36,582 bases of DNA from DSUN01 sp035527715 (lineage in GTDB: Bacteria; Planctomycetota; PUPC01; DSUN01). Under the pieces are notes generated by a model, which was given only the letters and a program-made list of their open reading frames with translations, ran no database searches and was not told the origin of the DNA. Position numbers and translations under genes: made by a program. Location: the NCBI GenBank assembly GCA_035527715.1, contig DATKZY010000195.1:1-36582 (forward strand), in the 5' to 3' direction. Positions within the stretch are counted from its first letter, which is position 1; each line of letters opens with the position of its first letter. This document shows, piece after piece, positions 15,597 to 23,145 of this stretch.

Positions 15597-17236
15597 TGCT
15601 CGTCGGCCCTCCCGGTGCGCTTGATGCGCTGGATGCGCTCGCGCGCGGCGTAGAAGCCCTGCGACTCGCGGGCGACGCGCAGGTAGAGCTCGTAGAGGTC
15701 CATGGCCCGCTCGCCATCGTCCTTCTCGAGCAACTCGTCGGCGAGCGCCAGGATGCGGCCCGCGAGCACGTCGCCGGGGTCGCCGCCGCCCACGACCTCG
15801 GCGATGGCGAGCTTGGGCAAGGGAGTGGCCGTCATGGCCTCGAGGATGCGCCGCGCGTCGGCGGCGACGCTGGGGACCACCGTCTGGGCGGCGAGGGCGT
15901 CGAGCACGCCCCGGGCGGCCGCGCCCTCGCCCTGGAAGAGGTAGAGCCAGGCCAGCATGTGGGCCGCCCGCACGCGCAGCGCGTCGTCGAGCGGGGAGAT
16001 GAGGGGCTTGAGCACCTCGATGGCGCGCGGCGTGGCCCCCGTGCGGTCGAGCGCCACGGCGAGCTGGAGCCGCACGCTCGGCGCCCACTTGGAGTCGGGG
16101 TACCGCTTCAGGAACTCCGCCGCCTCGCGCGCCAGCACGGCGGGGTCCGCGTCGTCGGCCAGGCTGCGGAAGGCGATGTGCTCGGCGTAGTCGGAGCCCT
16201 TGGGGCCGAGGACGGCGCGGACCCACTGGAGGTAGGCGCCGAGGGGGTCGCCGCCCTGGGCCAGGGCACGGTCGCGCGTGAAGAGGGCCAGCGCGTAGCG
16301 GGCCGCCTGCTGGGCCTGCTGGCTGTCGGGGAAGAGCTGCATGAGTGTGGCGTACTCGGCCTTCGCGCTGTCCACGAGGCCCTGGCCGGCCAGCTCGGTG
16401 GCCTTCTGGTATGCCTCGGTGAACAGCGCGGCGGCGAGGCGGGCCGACGTGAGGCGCGGCAACCCCTGCGGCTTGGCCACCGAGGCGGGCGTCGCGCTCG
16501 GGATGCGGGCCACCTGCGGGACCGGGACGCGCACGGGCTCGCCCGCGGTCCTCAGCTTGGCGCGGGGCGGCGGGGCAATCTTCTCCACCTGGGCCTGGTA
16601 GTCGGGGCGCCCCGGCGGGGCGACGCCGGGCGCGCCCTGTAGCCGCCAGGAGCGGTCGCGCGCCCACTTGGGCCGCGCCGCCTCGCGCCCGCGCTGGTAG
16701 GCGGCGAGCGCGAACTCGCTCTCCAGGCGCTTCACGCCCTTGTCGAAGTAGGCGCAGGCGCTCTGGACCTCGTGGAGGAGGCGGCGGGCCGAGGAGCTCG
16801 ACGCGTCGGTCTCCTTCGCCAGCGCGGGCAGGATGCCGTGGAAATGGCCGTCGCGGGCCTTGCAGGCGCGGACGAGAGCGGCGAGGAGCGCGCCCTGGCG
16901 GTCCTTGGGGGCGGCGGCCCGGCGCTGTTCGAGGTAGGCGGCGAGGCCGGCGGCGTCGCCCCGCTCGATGGCCGTGGCCGTCAAGCCGTCGAGGGCCTGG
17001 GTCTGCTGCTCGGCGGTGGCGGCGGCGTCCTCGACGGCGCGTCGGAACGCGGCCTCGGCGGCCGGCAGGTCGCGCTTCTCGAGCGCGCCCGCGGCCGCGC
17101 GCAGGTCCTCCGTCGCGTCGGCGAAGACGGAGACGGCTGAAATGGCCAACGACGCAACGACCAATGGCCAGAGGCGGCGCGCGCCGGTGAGTTGGTCATT
17201 GGTCATTCGCCATTGGTCACTTGGTGTGGCGCTCAT
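15593..17236 (-). CDS. Secreted TPR protein 3, with repeat-encoded signal peptide
   Basis: A 547-residue protein; its ATG overlaps the stop of the upstream gene (ATGA) and its own stop overlaps the next start. It shares the opening MSAT with TPR4, then 'PSDQWRMTNDQLTGARRL' and the hydrophobic 'WPLVVASLAISAVSVFADA', a signal peptide with likely cleavage after ADA. A helical repeat domain follows (ATEDLRAAAGALEKRDLPAAEAAFRRA), then a Pro-rich linker near residues 200-240 (APPGRPDYQAQVEKIAPPPRAK). A second TPR block follows: 'YQKATELAGQGLVDSAKAEYATLMQLFPDSQQA', 'EHIAFRSLADDADPAVLAREAAEFLKRYPDSKW', 'GERAMDLYELYLRVA' (each in part). It is probably exported and acts as a protein-interaction scaffold. 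No enzyme motif is visible. Confidence 0.82.
   Translation of the reverse strand: MSATPSDQWRMTNDQLTGARRLWPLVVASLAISAVSVFADATEDLRAAAGALEKRDLPAAEAAFRRAVEDAAATAEQQTQALDGLTATAIERGDAAGLAAYLEQRRAAAPKDRQGALLAALVRACKARDGHFHGILPALAKETDASSSSARRLLHEVQSACAYFDKGVKRLESEFALAAYQRGREAARPKWARDRSWRLQGAPGVAPPGRPDYQAQVEKIAPPPRAKLRTAGEPVRVPVPQVARIPSATPASVAKPQGLPRLTSARLAAALFTEAYQKATELAGQGLVDSAKAEYATLMQLFPDSQQAQQAARYALALFTRDRALAQGGDPLGAYLQWVRAVLGPKGSDYAEHIAFRSLADDADPAVLAREAAEFLKRYPDSKWAPSVRLQLAVALDRTGATPRAIEVLKPLISPLDDALRVRAAHMLAWLYLFQGEGAAARGVLDALAAQTVVPSVAADARRILEAMTATPLPKLAIAEVVGGGDPGDVLAGRILALADELLEKDDGERAMDLYELYLRVARESQGFYAARERIQRIKRTGRADEQ
17142..17224. repeat. Inverted heptanucleotide arrays inside TPR3 start
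   Basis: Left arm 17142-17169 (ATGGCCA, ACGACGC, AACGACC, AATGGCC) and right arm 17190-17224 (GTTGGTC, ATTGGTC, ATTCGCC, ATTGGTC, ACTTGG) are complementary period-7 arrays around a GC-rich loop. The array covers nearly the whole signal-peptide coding region of TPR3. Confidence 0.8.
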
Positions 17237-18954
17237 AGCCCCTCCAGCGGGTCCTTCAGGTCGTCGGCGGTCTTCGGCTTGCCGTCGGCGCCGTTCGGGC
17301 CGTGGCGCTGGAACTCGGCGAATGCCTCCATGCCCACGGGCGTGGCGTGGAGGGCCTTGAGGCCGAGCGCGATGTCCTGCGCCGCGCGCGCCAGCTCGGT
17401 GGTCTCCAGCGAGCAGAGGGCGAAGGCGCGCTTGAACTCGCTCAAGGCATTCTTCGGCTTGCCCCAGAGGAGGTAGAGCCAGCCGCAGGCGCGGTGGCCG
17501 GCGACGGTTCGGGGCTTCTTCGTGAACCGCGCGATCGCAGCCTCGAAGAGCTTGTCGCGCTCGGGGTCGGGCTTCGCGGCCAGGGTGGCCACGGGGTTCG
17601 CCAGGTCGTCGGCGGTGCCGGGCTTCCGGTCGGCGCCGGCCGGCCCGTAGGCCTGGTAGAGGCGGAACACGTTGCCGGAGACGAGGTGGCCGTCGCGCGC
17701 CCGCAGAGCGTCGGTCACGAGGTCCACGGCGCGGCCGAAGCTCTGGGGGGCGACGTAGCTGCCGAAGCCGGTGGCGGCGTAGGCGGTGTAGGCGACGGCG
17801 AGGGCGTCGTCGAAGCGGCCCTCGCGGAAGCGCAGCTTCACGATCGCGCTCGAGCAGGCGTAGGAGGTCGTCTCGTCGAAGGGCTCGGCAAGCATGGCGC
17901 GGGTGAGGAGGCTGACCAATTCGCCGGCGCGGCCCAGGCGCAGGGCGGCCGGCATCAGGGTCTCCAGCACCTCGTCCTGTGCCAGGAGCCGCAACTCGTT
18001 CTCCTGAAGCGTCCCGGCCAGCTTCAGGGTCGCGGCATCGTCCTCGCCGCCCAGGAGGCGGAGCAAGGCGGCCTTGGCCGAGGAAGGCTCCTTGCGACAG
18101 AACAGCGAGATGATCTTTCGGTCGAGGGCGTCGGCCTCCTCGGTGCGCCCCGCGGCGGGGAGCTTCTGCGCCAGCTCGTGGTAGGCCCTGGCGGCCTCGC
18201 TCACCACCGTGTCGTGCTCCAGCTTGCCGTAGAGGCGGTCGAGGCACCCGAGGGCCTTGTCGAAGCGGTGCAGCTCGGCGTAGAGTCGCGCGGCCTTGGC
18301 CAGGGCGGGGCCGATCGCGTCGCCCTTCTGGGCGACCGAGAAGAGGGTCTCGTAGGCGGACAGCGCGCCCTGGAGCTGGCCCACCTGCTCGCGGCAGGCG
18401 GCCAGGTCGCTGGGCAACTTCACGCGGGCCTCGGCGGGCAGCTTCGCCAGGTCGAGCTCGGCGGTGGCCTTCTCGAGGTGGGCGATCGCCTCGTGGTACT
18501 CCTGGCGTGCGACGTGGATCGCCGCGATGCGCCACCAGGCGGCGAGGGCATTCGGGTCGTCGCGCCCGAGGGCGACCAGGGACTGGTGGTAGGTGGCGAT
18601 GGCGAGGCGCGGGAAGCCCATGTCGAGGTAGCACTGGGCGACCAGCTCGAATGCCTTGCCGCGCCGCTCGCCCGGCTCCTTGGCAGAGCTGGCGACCGAC
18701 AGGGCCTTGGAGATGGCCTCGATGTACTGGCGCTTGGAGGCCGCGGCGCCCGCCTCGGCGAAGGGGTCGCCCGGCGGCTTGGCAGCGGCCGCGGCGGCCG
18801 CAGGACGGAAGAGGGAGAGGAGAATGCAAAGTGCAAAGTGCAAGGTGCAAAGTGCAAAACGCGGACCGGCGAACTGGAGAGCACGCTTGGAGCTGGACCG
18901 CAGCCCTGCCGTCCCCCATTTTGCCTTTTGCACTTTGCCTTTTGCCTTCTGCAT
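17233..18954 (-). CDS. Secreted TPR protein 2, with repeat-encoded signal peptide
   Basis: A 573-residue protein starting 7 bp after TPR1. Its N-terminal region MQKAKGKVQKAKW (Lys-rich) and the hydrophobic FALCTLHFALCILLSLF are read from complementary heptanucleotide arrays (GTGCAAA type). An Ala-rich stretch follows and then the mature region. Helical repeats include 'KRQYIEAISKALSVASSAKEP', 'GKAFELVAQCYLDMGFPRLAIATYHQSL' (in part) and 'IAAIHVARQEYHEAIAHLEKA'. It contains two copies of an acidic motif, GADRKPGTADDLANP (~440) and GADGKPKTADDLKDP at the C-terminus. The last ~130 residues are clearly paralogous to TPR1 (WLYLLWGKPKNALSEFKR with FLYLCWDRPGDALRAFRR), so the pair arose by tandem duplication. 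Role unknown; periplasmic or cell-surface scaffold inferred. Confidence 0.82.
   Translation of the reverse strand: MQKAKGKVQKAKWGTAGLRSSSKRALQFAGPRFALCTLHFALCILLSLFRPAAAAAAAKPPGDPFAEAGAAASKRQYIEAISKALSVASSAKEPGERRGKAFELVAQCYLDMGFPRLAIATYHQSLVALGRDDPNALAAWWRIAAIHVARQEYHEAIAHLEKATAELDLAKLPAEARVKLPSDLAACREQVGQLQGALSAYETLFSVAQKGDAIGPALAKAARLYAELHRFDKALGCLDRLYGKLEHDTVVSEAARAYHELAQKLPAAGRTEEADALDRKIISLFCRKEPSSAKAALLRLLGGEDDAATLKLAGTLQENELRLLAQDEVLETLMPAALRLGRAGELVSLLTRAMLAEPFDETTSYACSSAIVKLRFREGRFDDALAVAYTAYAATGFGSYVAPQSFGRAVDLVTDALRARDGHLVSGNVFRLYQAYGPAGADRKPGTADDLANPVATLAAKPDPERDKLFEAAIARFTKKPRTVAGHRACGWLYLLWGKPKNALSEFKRAFALCSLETTELARAAQDIALGLKALHATPVGMEAFAEFQRHGPNGADGKPKTADDLKDPLEGL
18823..18954. 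repeat. Inverted heptanucleotide arrays, GTGCAAA type, inside TPR2 start
   Basis: Left arm 18823-18858 is (GTGCAAA/GTGCAAG) repeated about five times. Right arm 18917-18954 is TTTTGCC/TTTTGCA/CTTTGCC repeated about five times, its complement. A 58-bp unique segment separates them. The unit differs from the CCAATGR family, but period, layout and place in the gene are the same. Confidence 0.85.
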
Positions 18955-18961
18955 TCCGGGT

Positions 18962-20710
18962 CTACTTCGGCAGTGCCAGGATGGGGTCCTTCAGGTCGTC
19001 TTTGGTGTTCGGCTTGCCATCCGTGCCGTTGGGGCCGAGGTTCTGGAAGCCGAAGAAGGCATCCACCTCGGCCTCGGGGCGCCCGAGGGCGCGCAGGGCT
19101 TGGGCCAGGACGGCAGCGGCCCGCTGGAGCTTCCCCGCCTCGCCGCACTCGAGGTAGTACCGGCGGAAGGCGCGAAGCGCATCGCCCGGCCTGTCCCAGC
19201 ACAGGTAGAGGAAGCCCAGCTCGTAGGGCTCGCCGATGAAGCGCGCGGCGGCGGCGGCAAACGTCTTGTCGCGCTCGGCGTCGGCGGGCAGTTTGTAGCC
19301 CGCGGTGGGGTCCGGCACGTCGTCGGGGGTGCCGAGCTTGCCGTCGGGGCCTTCGGGGCCGCTCTCGACGAAGGCGATGAAGCGGCTGGCGGCGCGAAGG
19401 CTGCCCTCCTTGGCCTTCAGCGCCCGCACGACGGCGAAAATGGCGTCCTGGGTCACCGAGGCATAGCCGCTGCCGGAGCTGCCGTGGGCCGCCGAGGCCA
19501 GGTAGGCGAGGCGGAACTGGGCCCTGGCCATGGCCAGCGCCTCGTCCACGCGGCCCTCGCTCACCAAGGCGTCCACCAGCTCGCCCAGGATGTTGCCCGA
19601 CTGGAGCACCGCGCTCGGCTGGGCCGCGATGATGTCGTAGGCGAGGCGGATGACGCCGGCCTGCTCGCCGACGCGGCGCTGGAGGTCGAAGAGCTGGCGG
19701 TAGGCGGAGACGCGGTAGGACGACCCGAGCACCCTGTCGCCGGCCATGCGGCGATAGATGTCGGCGGCCTTCGACGTCGCGCCCTTCTGGATGTAGAGCA
19801 TGGCGAGGCCCATGTAGGCCTGGGGCACCCGCTGGTCGCCCTTCGGCAGCTCCTGGAGGAGCTTCTCATAGGCGGCGACCGCGCTCTCGTGGTCCTCGGC
19901 CGTGCGGAACGCCTGGGCGATGGCCAGCAGCAGGTTGCGGCGCTGCTCCGCGTTCCACGGGTAGTCCTTGGTCAGCCGCTCGTAGAGGGCGTAGGCCTCC
20001 TTGGGCTCCTTCTGCTCGATGAGCACGAGGCCCATGGCGGCGAGGGCCTCGGCGCACTGGCGCGGCCGGTCGGGGAACTGCGCCAGGAAGGCCCGGTAGC
20101 CGGCCAGCGCCTGGGCATGCTTCGACGCCGCCTGGTACAGGCGAGGCAGCGCGATGGCCGCCTCCGCCCGCCGCACGGGGTCCGGCAGGTTCATCTTGAG
20201 GAACTTCTCGTAGCACTCGATCGCCTTCGGCTGGCCGGCCGAGCGGTCGGCGCAGGCCCGCGCCAGCTCGTAGGTGGCCAGGGCGGCCCAGGGCTGCGTG
20301 GTGGGGAAGGTTTCGAGCAGCGTCTCCAGCGTCTTGGCGGTCGTCGCCCGGTCGCTTTCGCGCTGCGACAACGCCACGTCGAACATCGCCTCGGCGGCCA
20401 GCTCGGGCTCGTTCTTGTGGGCCACGGCGAACTTCAGCTCGGCGGCCCAGCCGCTGGCGCGCCCGAGCGCGCGCTGCGCGGCCAGGCTGGCGCGCAGGGC
20501 AAGCAGCTCCTCGCGGGCGCTCGCCTTGGGGGCCGGCGCGCCGGCGGCAACGGCGGCGCTGACCAATGACGCAAGGACCAATAACCCAAGGACCAAGGAC
20601 CAAGGACCAACGACCCGTGACCGATCACCAATCACCGGAGAGGGGTCTGGCGAGTTGGTCATTGGGCATTGGTGCTTGGTCATTCGCCGTGGTGCTTGGC
20701 CATTCGTCAT
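18962..20710 (-). CDS. Secreted TPR protein 1, with repeat-encoded signal peptide
   Basis: A 582-residue protein whose ATG overlaps the glycosidase stop (ATGA). A long polar N-region 'MTNGQAPRRMTKHQCPMTN' precedes a hydrophobic core 'GPWSLVLGLLVLASLVSAAV' and AGA. Alternative start Mets at residues 10 and 16 exist within the repeat. TPR-like units cover the mature part: 'AKTLETLLETFPTTQPWAALATYELARACA', 'HAQALAGYRAFLAQFPDRPRQCAEALAAMGLVLIEQKEPKEAYALYERLTKDYP', 'AQAFRTAEDHESAVAAYEKLLQELP' (each in part). Two acidic motifs, GPDGKLGTPDDVPDP (~455) and GTDGKPNTKDDLKDP near the C-terminus, match those of TPR2. It is predicted to be exported. Translational coupling to the upstream glycosidase suggests the two products are made in similar amounts. 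Confidence 0.83.
   Translation of the reverse strand: MTNGQAPRRMTKHQCPMTNSPDPSPVIGDRSRVVGPWSLVLGLLVLASLVSAAVAAGAPAPKASAREELLALRASLAAQRALGRASGWAAELKFAVAHKNEPELAAEAMFDVALSQRESDRATTAKTLETLLETFPTTQPWAALATYELARACADRSAGQPKAIECYEKFLKMNLPDPVRRAEAAIALPRLYQAASKHAQALAGYRAFLAQFPDRPRQCAEALAAMGLVLIEQKEPKEAYALYERLTKDYPWNAEQRRNLLLAIAQAFRTAEDHESAVAAYEKLLQELPKGDQRVPQAYMGLAMLYIQKGATSKAADIYRRMAGDRVLGSSYRVSAYRQLFDLQRRVGEQAGVIRLAYDIIAAQPSAVLQSGNILGELVDALVSEGRVDEALAMARAQFRLAYLASAAHGSSGSGYASVTQDAIFAVVRALKAKEGSLRAASRFIAFVESGPEGPDGKLGTPDDVPDPTAGYKLPADAERDKTFAAAAARFIGEPYELGFLYLCWDRPGDALRAFRRYYLECGEAGKLQRAAAVLAQALRALGRPEAEVDAFFGFQNLGPNGTDGKPNTKDDLKDPILALPK
20562..20706. repeat. Inverted heptanucleotide arrays inside TPR1 start
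   Basis: Left arm 20562-20635 has degenerate ACCAATG and about four GGACCAA units. Right arm 20654-20706 has TTGGTCA, TTGGGCA, TTGGTGC, TTGGTCA, TTCGCCG and similar units. The arms are complementary by unit. The array ends at the start codon and encodes essentially the whole n- and h-region of TPR1. Confidence 0.8.
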
Positions 20711-23130
20711 TGTGGCTTGACCTTCAGGGCGCAGTCGGTGCGGAACTCGGGGAGCGGGATCGTGAGCGAGCTGCCCTCGGTGGCCAGAGGGTGCCGGGCG
20801 AGGACGACGCCCTTGTGGGTGTCCCAGACCTCCACGTCGTACTTGCCGGGGCTCAGGCCCGTGAGGCGGAGCACGATGTCCTTGAAGCGCGGGGCCGTCT
20901 GGGGGCTGGGCATGCGCTCCATCGAGCTGGTGGAGTAGACCCACACGTAGGCCTTCTTCTGGCCCTGGAGCGCGAGGGCCCCCAGGTCGTGGTGCGGGCT
21001 GGGGAAGCTGTCGGCCGTGAGCACACGGGTGACCAGGCCCTCGCCGCGGCGCTCCTCGCCCGCGTGGAAGGCCGCCAGGCCCTTGAAGTTCCAGTAGAGA
21101 TCGTCGCTCTCGATGAACTGGAACCACCACATCAGGGGGGAGCCGGACGTGTGGGTCATGTACGTGGCCCACAGGCCGCTATGGAGGTGGGCGCGGAGGA
21201 TCGAGGCGGGGGAGCCGAAGGGGCCGTGGCCGCCGTACTCGGTGACGATGCCCGGCTTGCCGTAGGCGTTGAAGGAGTTCGCCGTGGCGATGATGTACTT
21301 GATGAGGGGCATGCTGTAGATGTCGGTCGCCAGGTAGTGGATGCCGGGGAGGCTGGCGATGCTGGACTGGATGCGGCCGTAGTTGGTGGACCAGTGGGTG
21401 GTCACAGGGTGTGCCCAGGGGTCAATCTGCTGAAGGTACTCCGTCATCTCGCGGTGCCACTGGACCTTGGGCGCGCACGTGACGGCGTCGGCGTGGAAGC
21501 TCCAGGAGTCGCCCACGAGGTCAATCTCGCTCCACAGCTCGAGGCCGAGCAGGCGCGGGTTGCAGCCCCAGCGGGCGATGATGTAGCGGAGGAGCTTCTT
21601 GTGGATTTCCTTGGCGATGGGGTTGCGATAGTAGTCCTCGGGGCTGGCGAGGAAGCCGCCGTTGATCTCGTTGTACGGGCTGTCCTCCCACTCGGGGTCG
21701 CACCAGGTCGAGGTCTTGCCGTGGTTGTCAATCACCAGGTTGAGGTAGAGGTCGTGCCGCTCGGCCAGGTCGAGCAGGTAGTCGAGCCGCCAGGCCGAGT
21801 GCAGGTTGTAGCGGGTGAGGCCGTTGTAGTTCCGCCAGTCCTTCACCCATTCGAGGCCGAGCCACCAGGAGCACATCCAGACCTCGGCGAAGTTCTCCCC
21901 GTTGTCGGCCATCTTCTGGAACAGGTGGTCGTAGTTGAAGGTCCCGTGGTCGGGCAGAATCGTGGTGCCGAGGGCCTGCTGAATGGCCGCGGCGCGCGGC
22001 GTGTCGTCGCTGGGGGAGTGGACGTTGTGGCCGATGGGGTAGTACCACTCGCCTGTGTCGAAGGCGAAGTAGTTGGGGTCCTTCTTGCAGACGCGGACGA
22101 AGCCCTTGCTCCTGGACGGGACGCAGAGGAAGGAGCGCTTGCCGGTGACGAGGGGCCGCTCGGGCTTCCCGCCGCGCGGGCGCTCGGGGGTGTACTGCAC
22201 GGTGAGGTAGTAGGTGTGGGGGCCTTCGACGGTGGGGGCGAAGCGCACCTTCCAGGTGCCGGCGCCCACGGGCACCAGCTCCTCGCGGTCGTTCTTGATG
22301 CGGCGGACGTAGTTCTGGTAGTAGAAGGCGGGGACGATGGTGCGCTTGTCGCGGGGGTCGGCGAAGGTCGCGTCAATCTTCACCTGGTCGGGGTCGAAGG
22401 GGTTGGTGATGTGGCGGTTGAGGTCGAAGGTGGCCTCGAACTTCTCGTAGCGGCCCACCTCCAGGCAATTCTCGCGGAGGTTGATGACCCGTAGCGGCTC
22501 GCGCTCCGGCGCCAGCGGGTAGGCCTGCACGCGGTCCAGGTGCAGCGCGCCCCGGAACTTGTCGTCGCAGAAGAACTTCACCCCCACCTGGTTCATCCCG
22601 TGGGCCACCACGCTGTCCCACAGGCGGTGGTGGGCGCTCGGGCGCAGGTGCGGGCTCGACGGGCTGATGTCCAGGCTCACCGTGTTCCACGCCCCGCGCG
22701 CCAGCGACTGCTCGAAGAAGTGCTGGAACCACAGCCCGTCCTTGTCCTTCAGGAAGAGCATGGTCTTGATCGTCTCGGGCGCGGGGTTCCCCTTGTCGTC
22801 CTTGTCGGGGATGTAGACGTGGTAGACGATGCGGCCGACGCGGTCAATGTCGAAGTTCACGTGCCGCGAGACGGCGACGGGCCGTGGGAACGCGACGGGG
22901 ATTTCGAGGGAGTAGCCGCCGTCCTTGGCCTTGGCCTGGCTGCGGACGACGCGCGCGTCGTGCGAGCTCCAGCCGTCGGTGCTGGTCTCGAAGCGCCACT
23001 GGGCCAGCGGGACCTCCTCCTCCTCGCCGCCCCCCGGCGAGCTCGGGGCGCCCTGAGCCTGTCGCAGGGCGCCCGGCGCGGCGGCCCACGCGAGGCACAG
23101 GAGGATGGGGAGGGTCTGCCGAGCCGTCAC
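20707..23130 (-). CDS. Secreted glycoside hydrolase with DUF5060-like domain (clan GH-A type)
   Basis: An 807-residue protein with a GTG start at 23130 (GGAG eight bases upstream), 15 bp after the EndoIII-like gene. The signal peptide LPILLCLAWAAAPGA is followed by a segment (LRQAQGAPS) encoded by a dispersed repeat. Residues ~45-215 look like a jelly-roll carbohydrate-binding module (WRFETSTDGWSSHDARVV, VSLDISPSS, LHLDRVQAYPL). Residues ~225-360 match DUF5060 (GRYEKFEATFDLN, NPFDPDQVKIDATFADP). A TIM-barrel domain follows, with 'GLELWSEID' (general acid/base candidate E535) and 'GIVTEYGGHG' (nucleophile candidate E631). A C-terminal beta domain ends the protein (LSPGKYDVEVWDT). It resembles the GH5/DUF4038-like glycosidases; substrate unknown. 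Likely a lead enzyme of this operon. Confidence 0.82.
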   Translation of the reverse strand: MTARQTLPILLCLAWAAAPGALRQAQGAPSSPGGGEEEEVPLAQWRFETSTDGWSSHDARVVRSQAKAKDGGYSLEIPVAFPRPVAVSRHVNFDIDRVGRIVYHVYIPDKDDKGNPAPETIKTMLFLKDKDGLWFQHFFEQSLARGAWNTVSLDISPSSPHLRPSAHHRLWDSVVAHGMNQVGVKFFCDDKFRGALHLDRVQAYPLAPEREPLRVINLRENCLEVGRYEKFEATFDLNRHITNPFDPDQVKIDATFADPRDKRTIVPAFYYQNYVRRIKNDREELVPVGAGTWKVRFAPTVEGPHTYYLTVQYTPERPRGGKPERPLVTGKRSFLCVPSRSKGFVRVCKKDPNYFAFDTGEWYYPIGHNVHSPSDDTPRAAAIQQALGTTILPDHGTFNYDHLFQKMADNGENFAEVWMCSWWLGLEWVKDWRNYNGLTRYNLHSAWRLDYLLDLAERHDLYLNLVIDNHGKTSTWCDPEWEDSPYNEINGGFLASPEDYYRNPIAKEIHKKLLRYIIARWGCNPRLLGLELWSEIDLVGDSWSFHADAVTCAPKVQWHREMTEYLQQIDPWAHPVTTHWSTNYGRIQSSIASLPGIHYLATDIYSMPLIKYIIATANSFNAYGKPGIVTEYGGHGPFGSPASILRAHLHSGLWATYMTHTSGSPLMWWFQFIESDDLYWNFKGLAAFHAGEERRGEGLVTRVLTADSFPSPHHDLGALALQGQKKAYVWVYSTSSMERMPSPQTAPRFKDIVLRLTGLSPGKYDVEVWDTHKGVVLARHPLATEGSSLTIPLPEFRTDCALKVKPQ
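23041..23072. repeat. 32-bp dispersed palindromic repeat, copy 2 (coding)
   Basis: Matches 9502-9533 at 31 of 32 positions. Here it lies inside the glycosidase gene just after the signal peptide core and encodes the LRQAQGAP stretch on the minus strand. Confidence 0.8.
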
Positions 23131-23145
23131 GGTCTCGCTCCGTTG

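Noticed and set aside
17302..20569. Long plus-strand ORFs opposite TPR1 and TPR2 (up to ~645 codons).
   Set aside because: No domain, signal peptide or ribosome site; the Gly/Glu/Val-rich composition mirrors antisense frames elsewhere in the window, and the minus-strand TPR frames have coherent helical repeats.
18823..20706. Repeat arrays with unique spacers that might suggest a CRISPR.
   Set aside because: Units are 7 bp, degenerate, contiguous and arranged as inverted arms; there are no 25-40 bp repeats with regular spacers and no cas genes.
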